Assembly: GCA_964526675.1 (NCBI GenBank)
Contig: CAZGLY010000007.1
Span: forward strand, 36,357 to 100,356
Direction of reading: 5' to 3'
DNA: 64,000 bases
DNA from: CAZADA01 sp964526675
Lineage (GTDB): Bacteria > Pseudomonadota > Alphaproteobacteria > Caulobacterales > Maricaulaceae
Shown here: one piece after another, positions 17,924 to 26,348 of the stretch
Layout: the number at the start of each line of letters is the position of its first letter
How positions within the stretch are numbered: position 1 is the first letter of the stretch
Notes under the pieces: model-generated
Seen by the model: only the letters and a program-made list of their open reading frames with translations
Told to the model about the DNA's origin: nothing
Database searches by the model: none
Program-made: the position numbers and the translations under genes

Positions 17924-17940
17924 TTTTCATTTTTTTTCAA
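17924..17940 (-). promoter_or_regulatory. AT-rich 17-bp motif, copy 2
   Basis: Identical to 11475-11491 (minus strand TTGAAAAAAAATGAAAA). Here it ends 14 bases upstream of the symporter GTG, just before the ribosome-binding site, within the 206-bp divergent gap to the GH97 gene. The differing distance to start in the two copies argues against a ribosome-binding role and for a DNA-level or early-leader function. Confidence 0.45.
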
Positions 17941-18115
17941 ACCCTGCCCAATCGCTGACCGATTGTCGAGCTGCACGGTCATTTCATCGAAAACGCACGC
18001 GAAGCCCGTCGGACGCCGGCGGCCCCCGTTGCAGAGGTTTTCACAATGTGGAACGGTTGAGCGTCACCGCGACGACGCCGACAGAGCGTCCTGCGCGGAT
18101 GGGAGGACGCACCAT

Positions 18116-20212
18116 ATGACCACACGTCTCGCGCCGAACCGCGCGTTGCGCACGCTCGCCGCCGCCGTCGCCGCAGCCCTGACGGCGGCGCTGGTTGCGC
18201 TCCCGGCGGCGCACGCTCAAAACGACGACGCCGACGCGCCGGCCCGCGTGGCGTCACCGGACGGCCGCACGGTCGTGGAGGTCACCAGCACCGACGGCGC
18301 GCCGCGCTACCGCGTGCTGCGCGACGGCGCGGAAATCGTCGCCCCCTCGCGGCTCGGCTTCCGCTTCGCCGCCGGCGCCCATCGCGACACCGGCGCGATC
18401 CGCACCGTGGAGACGGCGACGCGCGACGCCACGTGGGAGCAGCCCTGGGGCGAGCGTCGGCTGGTGCGCGATCACCACAACGAACTGCTGGCGGCGATCG
18501 CCGACGACGCCGGGCGCGGCTTCGCGCTGCGCGTGCGCGCGTTCAACGACGGCGTGGCGTTTCGGTATGAGGTGGCGGACCTGTCAGCGGAGCAAACCGA
18601 GATCATCGATGAGCTGACGGAGTTCCGGATCGACCCCGCCTCGCGGGCGTGGTGGATCCCCGCGGCCTTCGCCAATCGCTACGAGTATCTCTATCAGTCG
18701 ACGGATTTGCGGGCCGTCCACCGCGCCCACACCCCGTTGACGTTGCAGGTTCCCGTTGGGCCGTATCTCGCCATCCACGAGGCCGCGCTGGTGGATTACG
18801 CCGGCATGTGGCTCAACCAGCGACGCGACGGCGCGCTGACCGCCGAACTCGCGCCGTGGAGCGACGGCGTCAAGGTGAAGGTCGAGGGCGAGTTCGTCAC
18901 GCCGTGGCGCACAATCCAAGTCGCCGACAGCGCCGTCGGGCTGATCAACTCCGACCTCATCCTCAATCTCAACGAACCCAACGCCCTTGGCGACGTCTCC
19001 TGGGTGAAGCCCGGCAAGTATGTCGGCGTGTGGTGGGGGATGCATTTGGGCGTGCAGACCTGGGGCTCAGGCCCGGACCACGGCGCGACGACGGCCTACA
19101 CCCGCCGGATGATCGACTTCGCCGCCGACCATGGCTTTGACGGCGTTTTGGTGGAGGGCTGGAACGTCGGCTGGGACGGGGACTGGTTCTCAAACGGCGA
19201 TGTCTTCAACTTCACCGAGGCCTATCCCGATTTCGACATCGAGGGCCTCGCCGCCCATGCGCGCGAGCGCGGCGTGCGCCTGATCGGCCATCACGAGACC
19301 TCGGGCGGCGTCACCAACTACGAAGCTCAACTTGGCGACGCCTTTGATCTCTATCAGCGCCTGGGCGTGACGACCGTGAAGACGGGCTACGTCGCCGATG
19401 CGGGCGAGCTGGTGCGGCGCGATGACGACGGCGTCGCTCGCTATGAGTGGCATGACGGCCAGTTCGCGGTGAACCACCATCTGCGCGTCGTGCGGGAAGC
19501 CGCGGCGCACGGCATCGCCATCAACCCCCATGAGCCGGTGAAAGACACCGGGCTCCGTCGAACCTATCCGAACTGGGTCAGCCGCGAGGGCGCGCGCGGC
19601 CAGGAGTACAACGCCTGGGGCGAGCCCGTGAATCCGCCGGAGCACATCCCCCTGGTGGCCTTCACGCGCATGCTGTCGGGCCCCTTCGACTACACGCCGG
19701 GCATTTTCGATTTGGAGTTCGTTCGCCCCGAGCCCGATGGCCGCGCGATGCAAATTGAAAGCACGCTCGCGCGACAGCTGGCGCTTTACGTCGTGATCTA
19801 CAGCCCGATCCAAATGGCCGCCGATCTCCCCGAAAACTATGAGGCGCGCCCGGACGCGTTTCAGTTCATCAAAGACGTGCCCGCGGATTGGGAGAGCTCG
19901 ATCGCGCTGCAAGGCGAGGTCGGTGATTTTGTCGTCATGGCGCGTCGCGAACGCGGCGGCGCGGATTGGTATCTGGGCGCCGTGACGGATGAAGACCCCC
20001 GCGCCCTGGACGTCCCGCTGGATTTTCTCGACGGCGGCCAGACGTACCAGGCCACGATCTACCGCGACGGCGAGGACGCCGACTGGAAGACGGCGCCCTA
20101 CGCGATCGCCATTGAGGAGCGCGCGGTGACCGCCGAGGACACGTTGACCCTGCCGCTCGCGGCGGGCGGCGGCGCGGCGGTGCGTTTCACACCGGTGGCC
20201 GCAGCGCCGTGA
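18116..20212 (+). CDS. secreted GH97 alpha-glucosidase (SusB-like)
   Basis: A 698-residue glycoside hydrolase of family 97. ATG 18116 sits 8 bases after GGGAGGA, and the reading opens with a signal peptide (ending PAAHAQ), so it is periplasmic. The N-terminal beta-sandwich (RVASPDGRTVVEVTS...) leads into the barrel, with family blocks FNDGVAFRYEV, MHLGVQTWGSGPDHGATT, GHHETSGGVTNYE, TTVKTGYVADAGE, HDGQFAVNHH, INPHEPVKDTG and REGARGQEYNAWG. The conserved glutamates in HHE, PHE and RGQE match the inverting (SusB-type) alpha-glucosidase branch rather than the retaining galactosidase branch; this is judged from remembered motifs. It fits final trimming of glucan oligomers in the periplasm and is followed at 114 bp by a GH43 lipoprotein. 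Confidence 0.9.
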   Translation: MTTRLAPNRALRTLAAAVAAALTAALVALPAAHAQNDDADAPARVASPDGRTVVEVTSTDGAPRYRVLRDGAEIVAPSRLGFRFAAGAHRDTGAIRTVETATRDATWEQPWGERRLVRDHHNELLAAIADDAGRGFALRVRAFNDGVAFRYEVADLSAEQTEIIDELTEFRIDPASRAWWIPAAFANRYEYLYQSTDLRAVHRAHTPLTLQVPVGPYLAIHEAALVDYAGMWLNQRRDGALTAELAPWSDGVKVKVEGEFVTPWRTIQVADSAVGLINSDLILNLNEPNALGDVSWVKPGKYVGVWWGMHLGVQTWGSGPDHGATTAYTRRMIDFAADHGFDGVLVEGWNVGWDGDWFSNGDVFNFTEAYPDFDIEGLAAHARERGVRLIGHHETSGGVTNYEAQLGDAFDLYQRLGVTTVKTGYVADAGELVRRDDDGVARYEWHDGQFAVNHHLRVVREAAAHGIAINPHEPVKDTGLRRTYPNWVSREGARGQEYNAWGEPVNPPEHIPLVAFTRMLSGPFDYTPGIFDLEFVRPEPDGRAMQIESTLARQLALYVVIYSPIQMAADLPENYEARPDAFQFIKDVPADWESSIALQGEVGDFVVMARRERGGADWYLGAVTDEDPRALDVPLDFLDGGQTYQATIYRDGEDADWKTAPYAIAIEERAVTAEDTLTLPLAAGGGAAVRFTPVAAAP

Positions 20213-20326
20213 GGACCGGCGTGACGCTAGGCGTAGCGCCCCCGTCCACGACGAGTGTGGGCGGGCCTCTGGACGCGCGTCGCGCCGATGAGTGTCACAC
20301 GGGCTAACGAATGAGGAGGTGGGCGC

Positions 20327-22057
20327 ATGATGGGTAACGGCTTGCGGCGCGCCGCCATCGGCGTGGCGATGACGCTGCTGTGCGCGTGCGCGTCGATGAA
20401 CCGACAGGACGACACGGTGTGGGCGACGGAAGCGACGTTTCGAAACCCCGTCATCTCCGGTTTCGCGCCCGATCCCTCGATCGCGCGCGTCGGCTCCGAC
20501 TTCTATCTCGTCAATTCGTCATTCGAGTATTTTCCCGGGCTGCCCATTTATCACAGCCGTGACTTGGTGAATTGGACGCTCATCAGTTACGCGCTCACCG
20601 ACCCGCAAGCCCTTGAGTTCGGCGCTGTGGAATCAAGCGGCGGCATCCACGCCGCAACCATCCGCCACCACAACGGCGTCTTCTACGTTGTGACGACGAC
20701 GATCCTGGCGGGGGAGCCCACCAGCTTCATCCTCACGGCGGACGACCCTCGCGGTCCCTGGTCCGCGCCCCACATTCTCGAGGCGGCCGAAGGGATTGAT
20801 CCGTCCTTACTCTTCGATGATGACGGGCGGGTCTGGTACACCGCCAACCGTCACATCGACGACCCCGATTTCCCAGGTCAGGCCGAGATTTGGCTTCAAG
20901 AGCTCGACCTCGACGCGATGAAGCTGACGGGGCCGCGACACGCGCTCTGGCGCGGCTGTTGCCAGGGCGCCCACGCAGAAGGCCCCCACCTCTATAAGCG
21001 CGACGGGACCTACTACCTCCTGATCGCGGAGGGCGGCACGTCCTATGAACACGCGGTGTCGATCGCGTCGGCGTCGCAGGTCACGGGCCCGTACGTCAAC
21101 AACCCGCGCAATCCGGTGCTCACCCATCGCCATCTCAGCTACGACCACCCCGTCACCGGCGTCGGGCACGCCGATCTGGTCGAGCTTGAGGATGGCCGGT
21201 GGTACGCTGTCGCCCTGGGCTGGCGGTTGATCGACGCCGCCCACGGAACACTCGGTCGCGAGACGTACCTCCTGCCGGTCACGTGGGAGCGCGAACGGGA
21301 ATGGTGGAAGGACGAGAAGGCGACCCACCCGGTCTTCAGCCCGCGATCCGGCCGCATCGACCTGGCTTACCCTCTCCCGTTTGAGAACGCGCCTCAGCGG
21401 TCGCGCGGCCCCCTCAACGACACCTTTGACGCCGCGACGTTGGGCTTGGAGTGGAACACGCGACGCGCCCCCGCGACGCCCTTCCACGATCTGACAACGA
21501 CCCCGGGCGCCCTGACGCTGCGGCTCCAGCCCGGCCACATTGCGGAGACGGCGCAATACAGTTTTCTCGGCGTGCGCCAGCGGGACTTCGCATTCCAGGC
21601 GGAAACAACCGTGCGGTTCACCCCCGCCACAACGACCGAGGAAGCCGGACTGGCGATCGTGCAGAACGACCGCGCGGCCCTTTTGTTCACCATCGCCGGC
21701 GGTCCGGACGCCCCGCGCGTGCGTGTCGCGCGCTCGCTCTATGAAGAGGTCACCGAGCTCGCGTCCGCGCCGATCGACACGCCGCGGGTGCAGTTGCGCG
21801 TGGTCGGCGACCACCTCGCGTATCGTTTCTTCATGTCCACGGACGGCCGCCAATGGAGGGCCGTCGGGGACGAGGTGGACGGCGCGTTCTTGTCGCCCAA
21901 CACCCTACGCGGGTTCAACTACACAGGCGTCTATGTCGGCGTGTACGGCTCCTCGAATGGCGCCGTCACTGAAAACGCCGCGCAGTTCGACGCGTTCACC
22001 TATGAGCCTCGCGGGAGCGACGCCGCCGCATCGTGGGCCCGCAGCCCGGAGCGTTGA
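20327..22057 (+). CDS. GH43 lipoprotein, beta-xylosidase/alpha-arabinofuranosidase type
   Basis: A 576-residue GH43 enzyme. The N-terminus MMGNGLRRAAIGVAMTLLCAC shows a lipobox, so it is probably membrane-anchored in the periplasm or on the surface. A strong GAGGAGGT site precedes ATG 20327. The five-bladed propeller has FRNPVISGFAPDPSIARVG (Asp base), EGIDPSLLFDDDGRVWY (second Asp) and HAEGPHLYKRDGTYYLL (Glu acid), the three family catalytic positions. The C-terminal 200 residues form the beta-sandwich domain common in XynB-like members (GPLNDTFDAATLGLEWNTRR). Known relatives act on xylan or arabinan side chains, which is odd in an alpha-glucan locus and hints that the natural substrate is a mixed polysaccharide. 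It is likely cotranscribed with GH97. Confidence 0.88.
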   Translation: MMGNGLRRAAIGVAMTLLCACASMNRQDDTVWATEATFRNPVISGFAPDPSIARVGSDFYLVNSSFEYFPGLPIYHSRDLVNWTLISYALTDPQALEFGAVESSGGIHAATIRHHNGVFYVVTTTILAGEPTSFILTADDPRGPWSAPHILEAAEGIDPSLLFDDDGRVWYTANRHIDDPDFPGQAEIWLQELDLDAMKLTGPRHALWRGCCQGAHAEGPHLYKRDGTYYLLIAEGGTSYEHAVSIASASQVTGPYVNNPRNPVLTHRHLSYDHPVTGVGHADLVELEDGRWYAVALGWRLIDAAHGTLGRETYLLPVTWEREREWWKDEKATHPVFSPRSGRIDLAYPLPFENAPQRSRGPLNDTFDAATLGLEWNTRRAPATPFHDLTTTPGALTLRLQPGHIAETAQYSFLGVRQRDFAFQAETTVRFTPATTTEEAGLAIVQNDRAALLFTIAGGPDAPRVRVARSLYEEVTELASAPIDTPRVQLRVVGDHLAYRFFMSTDGRQWRAVGDEVDGAFLSPNTLRGFNYTGVYVGVYGSSNGAVTENAAQFDAFTYEPRGSDAAASWARSPER

Positions 22058-22206
22058 CCTCGAAGACCGGCCCAGCGCGGCGCGTCATCGTTCCCAACGA
22101 CCACTACCCCGCGACGCCCCAAGCGGGCGGCGCTTTGGCGAGAACAGCGCGTCAGGAGCGCTGCGAGCCCCACACCTCTATTGTCCCAGTGGATGTTAAG
22201 CGCTGC

Positions 22207-22296
22207 TGGCGGAGTGGAAGGGATTCGAACCCTCGATACTGTCTCCAGTATACTCCCTTAGCAGGGGAGCGCCTTCGACCACTCGGCCACCACTCC
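22207..22296 (-). tRNA. tRNA-Ser(GCT)
   Basis: The minus strand folds as a class II tRNA: acceptor GGAGTGG/CCACTCC, D arm GCCGAGTGGTCGAAGGC, anticodon loop CTGCTAA giving anticodon GCT, a long variable arm (TATACTGGAGACAGTATC region), T arm GGGTTCGAATCCC, and an encoded CCA end. The length is 90 nt. It reads AGC/AGU serine codons. No integrase or attachment duplication is seen beside it. Confidence 0.97.
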
Positions 22297-22589
22297 ATCG
22301 GCGTACGTGCCAGGGTTCATCTGCGTATGTCAATGACGCGCCACGCCGGATCCCACGAGAGACCCTAGCGGCGGCCCGCATCGGCCGCCGCGCCGTCGGC
22401 GCGCGCCGCCGAGCGCCAGCGTGTCCCGCGCGCACTCCCAGTGGTGCGCTGCGGCAACAGCAAGGGGAAAAGGCGGGTCAATAGCGCATGGCTCCCTTCC
22501 CTCTTCGCAAGGCGAACGTCACCCTCAGTGTTCGACGTCCGTCGCAATGGACGACGGCGCGCACAGAAAACAGCACTAAGGGGTTCACC
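22297..22589. promoter_or_regulatory. divergent gap between tRNA-Ser and TonB receptor 2, possible tRNA -35 box
   Basis: The 293-bp gap holds no convincing gene. On the minus strand TTGACA (22328-22333) lies 31 bases before the tRNA start and is a good -35 match; the -10 is not clear. On the plus strand the frame of the receptor is open from 22488, but the first part lacks a signal peptide and is read as leader. Confidence 0.35.
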
Positions 22590-25500
22590 ATGCGTCGATC
22601 ATTCAGAGGAAGCTTTATGGCGAGCGCGGCGGTCGCCGCCTTAGCCGCTGCGCACATGGCGGCCGTCGCGCAGGAGAGTGAAGAAGACGAGCCCGACGAC
22701 CGCATCGTCGTCACCGGTTCACGCATCGCGTTGGATTCCGTCACCGCGGCCAACAGCCCGGTGCTCGCGATCGGCGCGGAAGAGATCCAGCGCGCCGGCG
22801 AATCCGACATCACCTTCCTGTTGCGGGAAGCGCCGGCTCTGAACAACTCGCTGCCCGGCAGCTTTTCGGCGTTCAACGCCGCGGACACCGAGGACAGCGA
22901 TCTCGGCGTCGGCTTCTTGAACCTCCGGAATCTCGGGATCGAGCGGACGTTGGTGTTGCAAAATGGCCGCCGGCATGTGTCCGGCGCGTCCGGCCAACAG
23001 GCCGTGGACGTCAACACCATCCCGGCATCCATGATCGACCGGGTCGAGGTGCTCACCGGCGGCGCGTCCTCCATTTACGGTGCGGACGCCGTGTCGGGCG
23101 TTGTGAACTTTATCCTGCGCGACGGCGGGGACTTCAACGGCTTGGAGGCCCGCATTCAGACGGGCATTTCCGATCGCGGCGACGCGGAGGAGTTCATCGG
23201 CTCCGTCGCGACGGGCTTTGAGTTCGACGGCGGACGCGGCGACGCCGTCGTCGGCGTGGAGTACACGCGCACGAGCAAGGTGTTCGCCAGCGACCGCGAT
23301 TTCGCCGGCTCGGGCATCCGTGGCTTCTTCCCGTTGGATCCCGAAAACCCCGCCTTGGCGGACGCGCTTGGCGCCGACCCGTCGGCGTTCAACACGTTCG
23401 CGCCGAACTTGACGTTGCCGATCTCGAGCGCCCTGGGCATCATCGCGATTGGCGACGGCCCCGGCACCAGCGCGTTCGTCAACGCCGCCACGATCGCGAA
23501 CTTTGACTTCGCCGGCGTCCCGACCCTCGGCGCCAGCGGCGTGCCGATCGCGCAAGTTTTCGATAACGGCGCACTGCGGCCCTACAATCCGGGCGACATC
23601 ATCAGCGGCCCCTTCAACGCCGTGGGCGGCGACGCCGTGCCGACGACGCCCGACGTCGAGCTGATCCTGCCGGAGACCGATCGCGTCGTCCTGAACGCCA
23701 ACGCGAGCTATGAGCTGAACCGTTACGCAAACTTCTTCATGGAAACGAAGTTTGCGTTCACCGACACCACGGACTCCGTCCAGGTGAACGGCTTCAACGA
23801 CGACATTCCCATCGCGCTCGACAACGCCTTCATTCCCGCGGACCTTCAGGCGCAAATCTTATCGTTGCAAGGCGAAGGCATCGATCCGACCATCGTGATG
23901 TCCCGCGACACGCTGGACCGCGAAGTCTTGCCGTTGCTGAACGCCGAACGGCAAACATTCCGGATTGTCGGCGGTGTTGAAGGGGAGTTGCCGTACAACA
24001 CGGCCTATGAAATCTCCTACAATTTCGGACGCACAGACTCCAGCGTCACCAACTCTAACACCCGCTTGGAAGACCGGTTCTTCGCCGCGGTGGACGCCGT
24101 GGTGGACCCGGACACGGGCGAAATCGTTTGTCGCTCGGAACTCGACGGTTCCGTGCCGCCGACATCGCCGTTCCCATTCTTTAGCCCCGGCCAGAACGCC
24201 GATGGGTCTTTCCGTCCGGACACCTTCCAACTGGGCAATGGCGAATGCCAACCGATCAACCTGTTTGGCGCGAACTCCATCACCGGAGCGGGGGCGGACT
24301 TCGCGTTTGTCCCGACAACCGACCGCACGGTCGTGACGCAGAACGTGCTGCTGGCGACATTGACCGGCGACACCGAGGACTTCTTCTCGCTGCAGGGCGG
24401 CCCCATCGGGTGGGCGGCCGGTATTGAGTATCGCGAGGATGAGAGCCGCTTCACGCCGGACCCGCTTGACACCGCGGGCTTCACCTTCGGCGCGGTGTCG
24501 GCCGGCCCAACCTTGCCTTCTGGTGGTGACGACGAGGTCTTTGAACTCTTTGGCGAGGCCCGCTTGCCGCTCCTCGCCGGCCTGCCCTTGGTCAACCAGC
24601 TGGAAGTGAACGGCTCCGCGCGGCGGTCGGATTACACCAGCATCGGCGCCTTCACGACCTGGTCCGTCGGCGGTCGCTACAGCCCGGTTCCGGCCTTCAC
24701 ACTCCGCTCCACTTACGCGGAAGCGACGCGGATCCCGAACCTCGGCGAACTGTTCGCGCCGCAACAGCCGGCGACCTTGGGCGCCGACAGTGATCCGTGC
24801 AACCCGCAGTTCATCGACGCAGGCACCCAGTTCCGCGAAGAAAACTGTCTGGCGCTTGTCGGTCCGGACTTCAACTCCACCGACTTCAACTCCGCCTTCG
24901 TCGCCGGCGTGTCCGGGGGCAACCCGAACCTCAATCCGGAGTTCGCGGAAACCTTCACCATCGGCGGCATCTTCGAAGGCACCGGGCCGCTCGAAGGTCT
25001 CCAGGTGATCGCTGACTACTACGACATCGAGATCACCGGCTTCATCGATGACTTGTCAGGCTTCCAGATCGCGCAGAACTGCGTGGATTTGCCGAGCCTG
25101 AACAACCCGTTCTGCGATCAAATCGTGCGTGATCCGACCAACGGCAACATCACCTTCTTCACGTCGGGTCAGGTCAATTTGGGCAGCGCGAACGCGCAAG
25201 GCTTGGATTGGAGCGTGAGCTACAACTTCCCCGTGCCGGAAATCATGGGCCGGGCGAACCTTGGCGACATGCTCCTGAGCGCGGTCGGCACGCGCTTCCT
25301 CACGTACGACATCATCGAGGACCCGCTGCAGCCGGACGTCGTCACCGACGAGCTCGGGACCTTCAACGATCCGAAGTGGATTGTGAACTTCGCCGCGGAT
25401 TGGTCGTTGTCCGACCTGACGGTCGGCTGGCGCGGTCGGTATGAGAGCTCCCAGCTCTTGCCGGGCGTCACCAACGAGGACATCGACAGCAACCCCGACT

Positions 25501-25691
25501 TCTCCGACCCGTTCCAAACGGGCGACGCGTTCGTTCACGACTTCACAGCGGATTATCAAGTGCGTGACGACACCCTGCTCTACGGCGGCATCGTCAACGC
25601 GTTTGACCGGGATCCGTTTGTCGGAACCCTGTCGCGTCCCGCCGGACCGCGCGGCCGGTTCTTCTTCGTCGGTCTGCAAATCCAGCGGTGA
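22590..25691 (+). CDS. TonB-dependent outer-membrane receptor 2, substrate unknown
   Basis: A 1033-residue receptor. ATG 22590 follows AAGGGG by about 6 bases and starts MRRSFRGSFMASAAVAALAAA with a signal peptide ending VAQES. The TonB-box-like DDRIVVTGSRIALDSV is followed by the plug (DITFLLREAPALNNSLPG, LGIERTLVLQNGRRHVSG, VDVNTIPASMIDRVEVLTGG, SSIYGADAVSGVVNFIL) and the barrel with NPNLNPEFAETFTIGG near the C-terminus. It ends RGRFFFVGLQIQR rather than in a terminal Phe. It is of the iron-siderophore/oligosaccharide-like 'TonB-dependent receptor plug' group common in Sphingomonadales and Caulobacterales, and its ligand cannot be assigned. It stands alone with its own terminator. Confidence 0.9.
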   Translation: MRRSFRGSFMASAAVAALAAAHMAAVAQESEEDEPDDRIVVTGSRIALDSVTAANSPVLAIGAEEIQRAGESDITFLLREAPALNNSLPGSFSAFNAADTEDSDLGVGFLNLRNLGIERTLVLQNGRRHVSGASGQQAVDVNTIPASMIDRVEVLTGGASSIYGADAVSGVVNFILRDGGDFNGLEARIQTGISDRGDAEEFIGSVATGFEFDGGRGDAVVGVEYTRTSKVFASDRDFAGSGIRGFFPLDPENPALADALGADPSAFNTFAPNLTLPISSALGIIAIGDGPGTSAFVNAATIANFDFAGVPTLGASGVPIAQVFDNGALRPYNPGDIISGPFNAVGGDAVPTTPDVELILPETDRVVLNANASYELNRYANFFMETKFAFTDTTDSVQVNGFNDDIPIALDNAFIPADLQAQILSLQGEGIDPTIVMSRDTLDREVLPLLNAERQTFRIVGGVEGELPYNTAYEISYNFGRTDSSVTNSNTRLEDRFFAAVDAVVDPDTGEIVCRSELDGSVPPTSPFPFFSPGQNADGSFRPDTFQLGNGECQPINLFGANSITGAGADFAFVPTTDRTVVTQNVLLATLTGDTEDFFSLQGGPIGWAAGIEYREDESRFTPDPLDTAGFTFGAVSAGPTLPSGGDDEVFELFGEARLPLLAGLPLVNQLEVNGSARRSDYTSIGAFTTWSVGGRYSPVPAFTLRSTYAEATRIPNLGELFAPQQPATLGADSDPCNPQFIDAGTQFREENCLALVGPDFNSTDFNSAFVAGVSGGNPNLNPEFAETFTIGGIFEGTGPLEGLQVIADYYDIEITGFIDDLSGFQIAQNCVDLPSLNNPFCDQIVRDPTNGNITFFTSGQVNLGSANAQGLDWSVSYNFPVPEIMGRANLGDMLLSAVGTRFLTYDIIEDPLQPDVVTDELGTFNDPKWIVNFAADWSLSDLTVGWRGRYESSQLLPGVTNEDIDSNPDFSDPFQTGDAFVHDFTADYQVRDDTLLYGGIVNAFDRDPFVGTLSRPAGPRGRFFFVGLQIQR

Positions 25692-25716
25692 TTGCGTCGC
25701 TTTGAGCCCAGCATTG

Positions 25717-25747
25717 GCCCCGGACGGCGACGTCCGGGGCTTTTTCT
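25717..25747 (+). terminator. rho-independent terminator after TonB receptor 2
   Basis: A 10-bp GC-rich stem GCCCCGGACG/CGTCCGGGGC with a GCGA loop is followed by TTTTTCTT, 26 bases past the receptor stop. The tetraloop and U-run make it a strong intrinsic terminator. Confidence 0.93.
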
Positions 25748-25886
25748 TGGCCCAGCGCACGGGACGACGCGCGGTCGCCCGCGCGCTTGCAAACCGCGGT
25801 TGCTGCGACATATTGACCAGTGTGGACGGGGGCGGACCGAGTGTGGCCGCCCTCTGGCGGATCTGGCGCGACGCGGACGGTCGGAA

Positions 25887-26348
25887 GTGGCTCTAGTCAG
25901 TTTGGGTGTCTTTGCTGCGGTCAACATGGCCGCCGCGTCATCGGGCGCGGTGTTCAAACCCGGCGCGTGGTACGCAGCGCTGCGAAAACCGCCCTGGACG
26001 CCGCCCAACTGGGCGTTTCCCGTGGTCTGGTCCATGCTGTTCGTCGCCAACACCCTAGCGGGATGGTTGGTGTGGCGCGCCGGCGGGCTGGAGGCCTGGC
26101 CGGTGTTTGCCCTCTATGGCGTGAGCCTCGTGGTCAACGCGGCGTGGTCAGCGCTCTTCTTCGGGCGTCGCCGCATGGGTTTGGCGTTGATTGACGCGGG
26201 CGTGCTGTTGCTGTCGATCGTGGCGGTGATGGCCGCGTTCGCGCCGTTCAGTCTGTGGGCGGCCGGGCTCCTCGCGCCCTACGCGGCGTGGGTCGGCGTC
26301 GCGTTCGCGCTGAACTTGCGCATGTTGCAGCTGAACCCGACGGCCTAA
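25887..26348 (+). CDS. TspO/MBR family membrane protein
   Basis: A 153-residue five-helix membrane protein of the TspO (tryptophan-rich sensory/translocator) family. The frame is open much further upstream, but that part has no membrane character; GTG 25887 gives the usual family length and starts directly at the first helix (VALVSLGVFAAVNMAAASSG). The signature WYAALRKPPWTPPNWAFPVVWSMLF and later NAAWSALFFGRRR are clear. TspO binds porphyrins and cholesterol-like ligands and in Rhodobacter modulates pigment-gene expression. The stop codon overlaps the convergent stop of the coiled-coil gene by three bases. Confidence 0.9.
   Translation: MALVSLGVFAAVNMAAASSGAVFKPGAWYAALRKPPWTPPNWAFPVVWSMLFVANTLAGWLVWRAGGLEAWPVFALYGVSLVVNAAWSALFFGRRRMGLALIDAGVLLLSIVAVMAAFAPFSLWAAGLLAPYAAWVGVAFALNLRMLQLNPTA

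Noticed and set aside
22207..22296. tRNA-Ser as an integration site
   Set aside because: No duplicated tRNA 3' end, integrase or phage gene is seen on either side.
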